Both the position numbers and the translations under genes were made by a program. The notes beneath the pieces were generated by a model, which worked only from the letters and a program-made list of their open reading frames with translations, was not told the DNA's origin and ran no database searches. Positions 8,726-16,900 of a DNA stretch of 64,000 nt are shown in pieces; the stretch's first letter is position 1; each line of letters starts with the position of its first letter. The stretch covers positions 1-64,000 of the forward strand of contig CALFXJ010000026.1 in NCBI GenBank assembly GCA_937958105.1, in the 5' to 3' direction. The stretch comes from an uncultured Cellvibrio sp. (lineage in GTDB: Bacteria; Pseudomonadota; Gammaproteobacteria; Pseudomonadales; Cellvibrionaceae).

Positions 8726-8801
8726 GCTCAAGTAGCTCAGTCGGTAGAGCACACCCTTGGTAAGGGTGAGGTCGGCAGTTCAAATCTGCTCTTGAGCTCC
8801 A
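8726..8801 (+). tRNA. thrT: tRNA-Thr (anticodon GGT)
   Basis: The 76-base gene has acceptor GCTCAAG / CTTGAGC, anticodon GGT at 8759-8761 in the loop TTGGTAA, T-loop GTTCAAATC and an encoded CCA end. It reads ACC and ACT codons and lies 108 bases before tuf. Confidence 0.97.
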
Positions 8802-8909
8802 TATCTGCTGCGGGAGTCCGTGCTCTCGCGGCTGTTTTTTATCTGGATGTTCAGTTTTCATAATTGGTTGCGTTTTATTTCATATATATAGTCTGAGGAG
8901 GCGCTCGCA

Positions 8910-10133
8910 ATGGCGAAGGAAAAGTTTGAACGTAACAAGCCCCACGTCAACGTGGGCACCATTGGTCACGTAGACCACGGTAAAACCACATTGACAGCAG
9001 CGCTGACTCGCGTGTGTGCGGAAGTGTGGGGCGGTAGCTTCGTTGCATATGATGGTATTGATAACGCACCGGAAGAGAAGGCGCGCGGTATCACCATCAG
9101 CACCTCTCACGTAGAGTATGACTCTGACGTTCGCCACTATGCGCACGTAGACTGCCCGGGTCACGCCGACTATGTAAAAAACATGATTACCGGTGCGGCT
9201 CAGATGGATGGCGCTATCCTGGTATGTGGTGCGACCGACGGTCCGATGCCACAAACCCGTGAACACATCCTGCTGTCTCGTCAGGTAGGCGTACCTTACA
9301 TCGTAGTATTCCTGAACAAGGCTGACCTGCTGGCCGAAGACTGCGGCGGCGTAGGCACCGACGAATACAACGAAATGCTGGAGCTGGTCGAAATGGAGCT
9401 GCGCGAACTGCTGAGCACCTACGACTTCCCAGGTGACGATACCCCGATCATCGCGGGTTCTGCGCTGATGGCTCTGAACGGTGAAGACGAAAACGGTCTG
9501 GGCACCACCGCTGTTAAGAAACTGGTTGAAGCGCTGGACGCCTACATCCCTGAGCCAGTTCGCGCTATTGACCAGCCGTTCCTGATGCCAGTAGAAGACG
9601 TGTTCTCAATCTCTGGTCGTGGTACTGTGGTTACCGGTCGTGTTGAGCGTGGTGTGATCAAAGTTGGTGAAGAGATTCAGATCGTTGGTCTGAAGGAAAC
9701 CACCAAAACCACCTGTACTGGTGTTGAGATGTTCCGCAAGCTGCTGGACGAAGGCCGTGCTGGTGAGAACGTAGGTGTACTGCTGCGCGGTACCAAGCGT
9801 GACGAAGTAGAGCGTGGTCAGGTTCTGTGTAAGCCGGGCTCAGTGACTCCGCACACCAAGTTCGAAGCAGAAGTGTACGTACTGTCCAAAGATGAAGGTG
9901 GTCGTCACACTCCATTCTTCAAAGGCTATCGTCCGCAGTTCTATTTCCGTACTACTGACGTAACTGGTGCTTGTGAGCTGCCGGAAGGCGTAGAGATGGT
10001 GATGCCAGGTGATAACATTCAGATGTCTGTCACCCTGATTCACCCGATTGCGATGGAAGAAGGTCTGCGCTTCGCGATTCGTGAAGGTGGCCGTACTGTT
10101 GGTGCTGGCGTCGTTGCCAAAATCATTCAGTAA
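8910..10133 (+). CDS. tufB: Elongation factor Tu (first copy)
   Basis: EF-Tu carries aminoacyl-tRNA to the ribosomal A site as a GTP complex. The 407-residue protein has the P-loop GHVDHGKT (residues 19-26), switch I RGITI, the DCPGH switch II motif with the GTPase-activating histidine, NKAD for guanine recognition and the SAL motif. It is about 13 residues longer than E. coli EF-Tu, with an insert after NKADLL/EDCGG and acidic additions in domain I, as in marine gammaproteobacteria. It starts with ATG after a GAGGAGG ribosome binding site. From codon 4 to the stop codon it appears base-for-base identical to the second copy at 25771. Position after the tRNA cluster matches tufB of E. coli. 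Confidence 0.98.
   Translation: MAKEKFERNKPHVNVGTIGHVDHGKTTLTAALTRVCAEVWGGSFVAYDGIDNAPEEKARGITISTSHVEYDSDVRHYAHVDCPGHADYVKNMITGAAQMDGAILVCGATDGPMPQTREHILLSRQVGVPYIVVFLNKADLLAEDCGGVGTDEYNEMLELVEMELRELLSTYDFPGDDTPIIAGSALMALNGEDENGLGTTAVKKLVEALDAYIPEPVRAIDQPFLMPVEDVFSISGRGTVVTGRVERGVIKVGEEIQIVGLKETTKTTCTGVEMFRKLLDEGRAGENVGVLLRGTKRDEVERGQVLCKPGSVTPHTKFEAEVYVLSKDEGGRHTPFFKGYRPQFYFRTTDVTGACELPEGVEMVMPGDNIQMSVTLIHPIAMEEGLRFAIREGGRTVGAGVVAKIIQ
8919..10133 (+). repeat. tuf repeat, copy 1
   Basis: These 1215 bases recur at 25780-26994 in direct orientation with no difference that I can see. Identity starts at codon 4 and ends exactly at the stop codon; the first three codons (ATG GCG AAG against GTG GCT AAA) and the flanks differ. 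This is the signature of gene conversion between duplicate tuf genes. Confidence 0.9.
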
Positions 10134-10145
10134 CTGAGTGAATAA

Positions 10146-10182
10146 TCGCAAAGGGTCGATGGCCCTTTGCGATTTGTTGTTG
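10146..10182 (+). terminator. Hairpin between tuf and tRNA-Trp
   Basis: TCGCAAAGGG (10146-10155) pairs with CCCTTTGCGA (10163-10172), followed by TTTGTTGTTGTT. The stem is strong but the tail is an interrupted T-run, so it may be a leaky terminator or an RNA-processing signal 5' of tRNA-Trp. Confidence 0.5.
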
Positions 10183-10186
10183 TTAA

Positions 10187-10262
10187 AGGCCAGTAGTTCA
10201 ATTGGTAGAGCACCGGTCTCCAAAACCGGGTGTTGGGGGTTCGAGTCCCTCCTGGCCTGCCA
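10187..10262 (+). tRNA. trpT: tRNA-Trp (anticodon CCA)
   Basis: The 76-base gene has acceptor AGGCCAG / CTGGCCT, anticodon CCA at 10220-10222 in the loop CTCCAAA, T-loop GTTCGAGTC and an encoded GCCA end. It sits between tuf and secE, as in Pseudomonas and Cellvibrio. Confidence 0.97.
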
Positions 10263-10297
10263 TTTATCCGTCTTAAAGCTCAAGGTTTCAACAGCGT

Positions 10298-10666
10298 ATG
10301 AATATAAAAAGCGAAGAAAAAGAATATCGCCTGGATCCCCTTAAATGGTTGGTGGTGATAGCGCTGATTGTCGCTGGCGTTGTTGGAAATTCACATTTCT
10401 CTGCAGAGTCTCTGCTGTACCGCGTTCTTGGTTTGCTTGTTCTGGCAGTGATTGCCTGTTTTGTGGCATACCATACTGCGAAAGGTGCAAGTTTGTGGGC
10501 TTTGGTGCAGGGTGCAATGGTAGAGTTGCGTAAAGTTGTCTGGCCGACGCGCCAGGAAACAAATCAGACTACGCTGATCGTGGTCGCCGTTGTTGTTGTA
10601 ATGTCCATTATTCTTTGGCTGCTGGACACCTTTTTCGGGTGGATAGCATCTTCAATCATAGGGTAG
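10298..10666 (+). CDS. secE: Preprotein translocase subunit SecE
   Basis: SecE clamps the SecY channel in the inner membrane. The 122-residue protein has three membrane helices (about 15-30, 40-55 and 88-112) as in the long enterobacterial type, and the conserved amphipathic helix and hinge VELRKVVWPTRQETNQTTLIVVAVV before the last helix. The nusG start follows only 6 bases after its stop, the universal secE-nusG pair. The ATG at 10298 lies 35 bases after tRNA-Trp and is preceded by an AAGG-like site. Confidence 0.95.
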   Translation: MNIKSEEKEYRLDPLKWLVVIALIVAGVVGNSHFSAESLLYRVLGLLVLAVIACFVAYHTAKGASLWALVQGAMVELRKVVWPTRQETNQTTLIVVAVVVVMSIILWLLDTFFGWIASSIIG

Positions 10667-10672
10667 GTGGTT

Positions 10673-11206
10673 ATGGCAAAGCGTTGGTACGTTGTACACG
10701 CCTATTCCGGATATGAGAAAAAAGTTGCTGCTTCATTGCGTGAGCGGGTACAGCTTCACAATATGGAAGACAGCTTTGGTGAGATCCTCGTGCCCACTGA
10801 AGAAGTGGTTGAGATGCGGGGCGGCCAGAAGCGTAAAAGTGAGCGTAAATTTTTCCCCGGATACGTCTTGGTTCAAATGGAACTCAATGACGATACCTGG
10901 CACTTGGTGAAAGATACTCCGCGGGTAATGGGTTTTATCGGCGGTAAAGGCGATCAGCCCGCCCCAATTACCGAGAAGGAAGCCGAAGCAATCCTGCGTC
11001 GTGTAGACGACTCAATGGAGAAGCCGAAGCCCAAGACTATCTTCGAGCCCGGCGAAATGGTGCGGGTTACTGATGGTCCGTTCAACGATTTTAATGGTGT
11101 CGTTGAAGAAGTTAATTATGACAAAAACCGTTTGCGTGTTGCCGTCTTGATCTTTGGACGTTCTACGCCGGTTGAGCTGGAGTTCAGCCAAGTCGAGAAG
11201 ACTTGA
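10673..11206 (+). CDS. nusG: Transcription termination/antitermination factor NusG
   Basis: NusG binds RNA polymerase, suppresses pausing, and links it to Rho or to the ribosome through S10. The 177-residue protein has the NGN domain (KRWYVVHAYSGYEKKVAASL, then RKSERKFFPGYVLV) and a C-terminal KOW domain (FEPGEMVRVTDGPFNDFNGVVEEV). A GTG at 10667 is in frame two codons earlier, but the ATG at 10673 gives MAKRWYVV, in line with known NusG proteins, and GGTAGGTGG lies just upstream. It is followed by 158 bases before rplK, which contain a hairpin. Confidence 0.96.
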   Translation: MAKRWYVVHAYSGYEKKVAASLRERVQLHNMEDSFGEILVPTEEVVEMRGGQKRKSERKFFPGYVLVQMELNDDTWHLVKDTPRVMGFIGGKGDQPAPITEKEAEAILRRVDDSMEKPKPKTIFEPGEMVRVTDGPFNDFNGVVEEVNYDKNRLRVAVLIFGRSTPVELEFSQVEKT

Positions 11207-11230
11207 GCCAGCATTAAGCAAATTTTTTAT

Positions 11231-11262
11231 GCCCTTCTTTGCCTGCTGGTGGAGAAGGGCTT
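11231..11262 (+). promoter_or_regulatory. Hairpin between nusG and rplK
   Basis: GCCCTTCT (11231-11238) pairs with AGAAGGGC (11253-11260), followed by TTTCGC. It looks like a weak terminator or processing site separating secE-nusG from the L11 operon. I could not identify a clear promoter between it and rplK. Confidence 0.4.
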
Positions 11263-11364
11263 TCGCATCCTTGTCGATTTGATATGGCAAGGAGGGGAGC
11301 CGGAGACGAGCTGTTTTGCCAAAAACGGTTCTGAGGCGCTAATACCCAATGGGGAGTAAAACTT

Positions 11365-11796
11365 ATGGCAAAGAAAGTAACCGCCTATATTAAGCTGCAG
11401 GTTGCAGCAGGCAAAGCAAACCCAAGCCCACCGGTTGGTCCAGCTTTGGGTCAGCATGGTGTGAATATTATGGAGTTCTGTAAAGCGTTCAACGCGCAGA
11501 CCCAGAGCTTGGAACCAGGCGCTCCAGTCCCGGTTGTTATCAGCGTGTATAGCGATCGCAGCTTCACTTTTGTAATGAAAACTCCACCCGCGGCATTCCT
11601 GCTGAAAAAAGCTGCAGGTATTACCAGCGGAAGTGGTCGCCCGAATACCAATAAGGTCGGTACCGTCAATCGCTCACAACTGGAAGCAATTGCCACAACT
11701 AAAATGCCTGACCTGACTGCTGCTGATATGGACGCAGCTGTTCGTACCATTGCGGGTTCTGCCCGTTCAATGGGTCTTGAAGTGGAGGGCGTGTAA
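11365..11796 (+). CDS. rplK: 50S ribosomal protein L11
   Basis: L11 binds the GTPase-associated centre of 23S rRNA and is needed for RelA activation. The 143-residue protein has the N-terminal VTAYIKLQVAAGKANPSPPVGPALGQHGVNIMEFCKAF proline-rich switch helix and the rRNA-binding C-terminal domain with KTPPAAFLLKKAAG and GSARSMGLEVEG. Length matches E. coli (142). A GGGGAG ribosome binding site precedes it. rplA starts one base after its stop. In E. coli, L1 represses translation from a site just upstream of rplK; the sequence here is consistent in position but I could not confirm the site. Confidence 0.97.
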   Translation: MAKKVTAYIKLQVAAGKANPSPPVGPALGQHGVNIMEFCKAFNAQTQSLEPGAPVPVVISVYSDRSFTFVMKTPPAAFLLKKAAGITSGSGRPNTNKVGTVNRSQLEAIATTKMPDLTAADMDAAVRTIAGSARSMGLEVEGV

Positions 11797-11797
11797 G

Positions 11798-12493
11798 ATG
11801 GCTAAGATTTCTAAACGTCAACGTCTGATTAAAGAGAAAGTTGACTCAACAAAACAATACACCATTGATGAAGCTGTCGCGCTCCTCAAAGAATTATCTA
11901 CAGTTAAGTTTGCTGAGACTGTAGATGTATCTATCAATCTGGGTATTGATCCTCGTAAATCTGATCAGTCAGTTCGTGGTGCAACCACTCTGCCGCACGG
12001 AAATGGTAAAGATGTTCGTGTAGCTGTGTTCACTCAGGGCGCTAACGCCGAGGCTGCAAAAGCAGCTGGTGCAGAGTTTGTTGGTATGGATGATCTGGCT
12101 GCAGAGATCAAAGCGGGCAAGATGGATTTCGACGTAGTTATTGCCAGCCCCGATGCAATGCGTGTTGTTGGTCAACTGGGTCAAGTGCTCGGTCCTCGTG
12201 GTCTGATGCCTAACCCAAAGACTGGCACTGTAACTCCAGATGTTGTTACTGCTGTTAAGAATGCTAAGGCCGGACAAGTCCGTTATCGCGCTGAGAAGGG
12301 CGGTATCATTCACGGCGGTATCGGCAAGATTTCATTTGATACAGTAGCTATCAAAGAAAACCTGGAAGCTTTAATCAGCGATCTGAAAAAAGCCAAGCCG
12401 GCAACTTCTAAAGGTGTATACCTGAAAAAAGTAGCCCTGAGCACCACGATGGGCCCAGGCTTGGTTATCGATCAGTCTTCTCTGGCGATTTAA
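11798..12493 (+). CDS. rplA: 50S ribosomal protein L1
   Basis: L1 forms the mobile L1 stalk that helps release deacylated tRNA and is the translational repressor of the L11 operon. The 231-residue protein starts MAKISKRQRLIKEKVD and carries the family signature around ASPDAMRVVGQLGQVLGPRGLMPNPKTGTVTPDV. The start is ATG 11798, one base after the rplK stop; an in-frame upstream ATG at 11750 lies inside rplK and is not credible. A strong hairpin and the L10 leader follow. Confidence 0.97.
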   Translation: MAKISKRQRLIKEKVDSTKQYTIDEAVALLKELSTVKFAETVDVSINLGIDPRKSDQSVRGATTLPHGNGKDVRVAVFTQGANAEAAKAAGAEFVGMDDLAAEIKAGKMDFDVVIASPDAMRVVGQLGQVLGPRGLMPNPKTGTVTPDVVTAVKNAKAGQVRYRAEKGGIIHGGIGKISFDTVAIKENLEALISDLKKAKPATSKGVYLKKVALSTTMGPGLVIDQSSLAI

Positions 12494-12520
12494 TCTCCAG
12501 AAAAAAAGCACTTTGGGGTT

Positions 12521-12540
12521 CGCGAAGGTCACCCTTCGCG
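12521..12540 (+). promoter_or_regulatory. Hairpin after rplA
   Basis: CGCGAAGG and CCTTCGCG pair around TCAC with no T-run after them. It may be a transcript-stabilising or processing hairpin between the L11 and L10 units. Confidence 0.4.
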
Positions 12541-12544
12541 GGCC

Positions 12545-12745
12545 GTCAAAGACCGTAGGTGGATGGAGGCTGCAAACTCAGCAGTTGATGTACTTAATCG
12601 GTCCGAGCGCAAGTGAGGATTGACCTACGCAGATGGTGAGACCCAATCAGAAATTCTGAATGACATCACCAAGTCATGGTTTCGGATTTAAGCCGAAACT
12701 TGTAGTTAACGACAGGCGCAAGCTTGTTAAAACAGGAGAAATCCC
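12545..12745 (+). promoter_or_regulatory. L10 operon leader (L10-L12 binding site)
   Basis: The untranslated stretch before rplJ has the arrangement of the gammaproteobacterial L10 leader: CGTAGGT at 12554-12560 pairs with ACCTACG at 12623-12629, and AGATGGTGAG is followed by a second imperfect stem with CATCACC near 12663. In known systems the L10(L12)4 complex binds this RNA and shuts off rplJ translation. Assignment rests on position and these motifs. Confidence 0.65.
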
Positions 12746-13240
12746 GTGGCATTAGGACTTGAAGGCAAAAAAGCGATTGTCGCTGAAGTCCATGAAGCTG
12801 CTAAGAGTGCTCTCTCTGCTGTGGTTGCCGACTCTCGCGGCATTACCGTAGGCAAGATGACTGCTCTGCGCAAGCAAGCCCGTGAGAGCGGCGTTTGGGT
12901 TCGAGTCGTTCGTAACACACTGGCACGTCGCGCGGTTCAAGGCACAGCATATGAATGTCTCGTAGACAGTTTCTCTGGCCCGACCTTAATTGCTTTCTCG
13001 AATGAACATCCAGGTGCAGGTGCTCGCATTCTGCAGGATTTCGCTCGTGAGAACGATAAGTTTGAGCTGAAGGCAGCCGCCTTCGAAGGTGAACTGGTCA
13101 ATGTTGGTGTGTTGGCATCTCTGCCCACCTACGACGAGGCAATTGCTCGCTTGATGAGTGTGATGAAAGAAGCAGCTGCTGGCAAACTGGTTCGCACTAT
13201 TGCGGCCGTTCGCGACCAAAAAGAACAGCAAGCTGCTTAA
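12746..13240 (+). CDS. rplJ: 50S ribosomal protein L10
   Basis: L10 anchors L7/L12 dimers to the ribosome as the base of the stalk. The 164-residue protein has the rRNA-binding N-terminal domain (MALGLEGKKAIVAEVHEAA, VADSRGITVGKMTALRKQAR) and a C-terminal helix for L12 dimers (PTYDEAIARLMSVMKEAA). It begins with GTG at 12746 after a strong AGGAGA site, 252 bases after rplA. The long leader is expected from autoregulation. Length matches E. coli (165). Confidence 0.97.
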   Translation: MALGLEGKKAIVAEVHEAAKSALSAVVADSRGITVGKMTALRKQARESGVWVRVVRNTLARRAVQGTAYECLVDSFSGPTLIAFSNEHPGAGARILQDFARENDKFELKAAAFEGELVNVGVLASLPTYDEAIARLMSVMKEAAAGKLVRTIAAVRDQKEQQAA

Positions 13241-13307
13241 TCCTCGCGATTGCAGCTTACTTTAGATTTAACGAGCACAAAGCTCCCATTAACTTAGGAA
13301 TTGAGAC

Positions 13308-13682
13308 ATGTCTCTGACTAAAGAAGATATCATCAATGCCATCGCAGAAATGTCTGTAAAAGACGTTGTTGAGCTGATCTCTGCAATGGAAGAAAAATTC
13401 GGCGTTAGCGCTGCTGCTGCTGTTGCTGTTGCTGGCCCGGCTTCTGGCCCGGCTGCTGCCGCTGAAGAGAAAACTGAATTTGACGTAGTTCTGACCGCTG
13501 CTGGCGAGAAGAAAGTTAACGTTATTAAGGCAGTGCGTGAAATCACTGGTCTGGGCTTGAAAGAAGCTAAAGACCTGGTGGAAGCAGCACCGAAAGCTGT
13601 TAAAGAAGGCATTTCCAAGGCTGACGCTGACGCTGCCAAGGCAAAACTGGAAGAAGCTGGCGCAACTGTAGAATTGAAATAA
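13308..13682 (+). CDS. rplL: 50S ribosomal protein L7/L12
   Basis: L12 dimers recruit and activate translation GTPases. The 124-residue protein has an N-terminal dimerisation domain (MSLTKEDIINAIAEMSVKDVVELISAME), an Ala/Gly/Pro hinge (about 37-52) and a C-terminal factor-binding domain with the KVNVIKAVREITGLGLKEAK block. The hinge holds GPASGPAAAA, slightly longer than in E. coli. It lies 67 bases after rplJ. The attenuator that reduces read-through into rpoB follows. Confidence 0.97.
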   Translation: MSLTKEDIINAIAEMSVKDVVELISAMEEKFGVSAAAAVAVAGPASGPAAAAEEKTEFDVVLTAAGEKKVNVIKAVREITGLGLKEAKDLVEAAPKAVKEGISKADADAAKAKLEEAGATVELK

Positions 13683-13726
13683 TTCTGGTTGTGTACAGCC
13701 TTGTCCATTTGCATACATTGGACGCG

Positions 13727-13757
13727 AGGCTGGTGGGTTTTACCCGCCAGCCTTTTT
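13727..13757 (+). terminator. Attenuator between rplL and rpoB
   Basis: AGGCTGGTGGGT (13727-13738) pairs with ACCCGCCAGCCT (13742-13753) with one mismatch, followed by TTTTT. An intrinsic attenuator at this place is known in E. coli, where most transcripts stop and a fraction continue into rpoBC, setting ribosomal protein against polymerase output. Confidence 0.8.
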
Positions 13758-13928
13758 CCGTTTCTGATTGAAGCACGGAATAATTGCCTTGTATGCATGC
13801 AGCGATGCTGCAACAGTTACCGGAAAATCCAGGTAACGCAAGTACAGACTGCTAGTTAATGAAAGAAACGCCGCCCGCGTTTCTGTGGCTGCGATCAAGC
13901 CCGTCCGCGAACAAGCTGGGGAATACAG

Positions 13929-16900
13929 ATGGCTTACTCATACACTGAGAAAAAACGTATCCGCAAGGATTTTGGCAAGTTGCCACACGTCATGGATGTG
14001 CCTTACCTTTTGGCAATTCAACTGGATTCATACCGGAAGTTTACCCAAGCAGACCTCTCTCCCAGCAAGCGGGAAGACGTTGGTTTGCATGCGGCATTCC
14101 GTTCAGTGTTCCCGATTGTCAGCTACTCTGGCAATGCTGCGCTCGAATATGTGAGCTACAGCCTCGGCAAAGCTGCGTTTGACGTTAATGAATGTATTCT
14201 GCGCGGTGTGACCTATGCTGTGCCTTTGCGCGTTAAAGTGCGCCTGATCATTTATGATCGAGAGTCTGCTAATAAAGCAATTAAAGATATTAAAGAACAA
14301 GAAGTGTACATGGGCGAGATTCCGCTCATGACTGATAATGGTACTTTCGTGATTAACGGTACTGAGCGCGTTATCGTTTCTCAGTTGCACCGCTCACCCG
14401 GTGTGTTCTTCGATCACGACAAAGGTAAAACCCACTCTTCCGGTAAACTCCTGTATTCCGCACGGATTATTCCTTACCGTGGTTCGTGGCTCGACTTCGA
14501 GTTTGATCCAAAAGATCTCTTATACGTTCGTATTGACCGTCGTCGTAAACTGCCCGCGACCATTCTTTTGCGCGCTCTGGGATACAGCTCGCAAGAAATG
14601 CTGGAAATGTTTTTCGAGACCAGCAACTTCAAAGTTGATAAGAACGGTCAGTTTGTTTTCGAAGTGGTGCCATCCCGTCTTCGCGGTGATGTGGCCACTT
14701 TTGATATTAAAGATAAGAAAGGCAACGTCATTGTTGAGGAAGGTCGGCGCATCACCGCTCGCCACATCCGTCTGCTGGAAAAAGCAGGCGTTGATCAGAT
14801 GGAGGTTCCTTCAGAGTATCTGTTGGGCCGTTCATTGGCGAAAGATGTCATCGACACCAGAACCGGTGAAGTACTGTTTGAATGTAATACCGAAATTACA
14901 GCTGACATCCTCGCTAAACTCGCTGCTGCCGGCGTAGAGAAAATTGAAACGCTCTACACCAACGAACTGGATTGTGGTCCATTCGTTTCTGAAACCTTGC
15001 GCATTGACCCGACTCGCACCCAGCTCGAAGCCTTGGTAGAGATTTACCGGATGATGCGTCCTGGTGAGCCGCCAACCAAAGAATCAGCCGAGGCGCTTTT
15101 CCAGAATCTGTTCTTCAGTCAGGAGCGTTATGATCTGTCCGCTGTGGGCCGGATGAAGTTCAATCGTCGACTGGGTCGTGAGATTGAAACTGGTGAAGGC
15201 ACCCTGTCCAACGAAGATATCGTTGATGTGATGAAGACATTGATCTCCATCCGTAACGGTAAAGGTGTTGTGGATGATATTGATCACCTGGGTAACCGTC
15301 GGGTGCGTTCTGTTGGAGAAATGGCAGAAAACCAATTCCGTGTAGGCTTGGTTCGTGTCGAGCGCGCTGTAAAAGAGCGGCTGTCAATGGCTGAGAGCGA
15401 AGGCTTGATGCCGCAGGATTTGATCAATGCCAAGCCTGTTGCAGCTGCTGTTAAAGAATTCTTCGGTTCTTCTCAGCTGTCGCAGTTTATGGACCAGAAC
15501 AACCCGCTGTCGGAAGTTACTCACAAGCGTCGTGTATCGGCGCTCGGCCCGGGCGGCCTGACACGCGAACGTGCAGGGTTTGAGGTGCGCGACGTGCATC
15601 CAACTCACTACGGTCGTGTCTGTCCGATTGAAACACCGGAAGGTCCGAACATTGGTTTGATCAACTCGCTGGCAACTTATGCACGCACTAACAGCTACGG
15701 CTTCCTGGAAAGTCCATACCGTAAAGTTGTTGATGGCAAAGTTACCGACGAGATCGAATACTTGTCAGCAATTAACGAGGCTGAGTACGTAATTGCTCAG
15801 GCATCAGCGGCGTTGGATAAAGATGGACGACTCACCGATGAACTGGTGTCTGTGCGTCACCTGAACGAGTTTGCCCTGAAACCAGCGCAAGATGTTCAGT
15901 ATATGGACGTTTCTGCACGTCAGGTTGTTTCTGTCGCGGCGTCCTTGATCCCGTTCCTGGAGCACGACGATGCTAACCGTGCTTTGATGGGTTCCAACAT
16001 GCAGCGTCAGGCCGTTCCGACACTGAAGGCCGAGAAGCCACTGGTGGGAACCGGCATGGAGCGGAACGTTGCAGCTGACTCTGGTGTGTGCGTTGTTGCC
16101 AAGCGTGGCGGTGTAGTGGACAGCGTCGACGCAGGCCGCATCGTTATTAAAGTACACGATGACGAAGTTGCTGCCGGTGATGCTGGTGTGGATATCTATA
16201 ACCTCATCAAGTACACCCGTTCAAACCAGAATACCTGTATTAACCAGCGTCCTATTGTGAATATGGGCGACGTAGTTGCCCGTGGCGATATCCTTGCAGA
16301 TGGTCCGTCTGTGGATATGGGTGAACTGGCGCTTGGCCAGAACATGCGCATCGCCTTTATGCCTTGGAACGGATACAACTACGAGGACTCCATCCTGGTA
16401 TCCGAGCGGGTTGTACAGGAAGACCGCTTTACCACGATTCATATCCAAGAACTGACGTGTATCGCTCGTGATACCAAGCTGGGTAGTGAGGAAATCACCG
16501 CCGATATTCCAAACGTTGGTGAAAGTGCACTGAGCAAACTGGACGAGTCCGGCATTGTTTATATTGGTGCTGAAGTTGGTGGTGGCGACATCCTGGTTGG
16601 TAAGGTCACGCCAAAAGGTGAAACACAGCTGACTCCAGAAGAAAAGCTGCTGCGCGCGATCTTCGGTGAGAAAGCGTCTGATGTAAAAGATACATCTTTA
16701 CGTGTTCCATCAGGCACCAAAGGCACCGTAATTGATGTTCAGGTATTCACCCGCGATGGTCTGGACAAAGACCAGCGCAGTCTTGAGATCGAAAAGGCGC
16801 AACTGGATGAAGTGCGTAAAGATCTCAACGAAGAATACCGGATCATGGAAACTGCTACGCTGGAGCGTTTGCGTTCAGCTTTAGTTGGCCAGAAAGTCGC

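Noticed and set aside
8880..9266. Minus-strand open frame opposite tuf, repeated at 25756-26127
   Set aside because: It recurs only because the tuf genes are identical. The protein resembles nothing and is a coding shadow.
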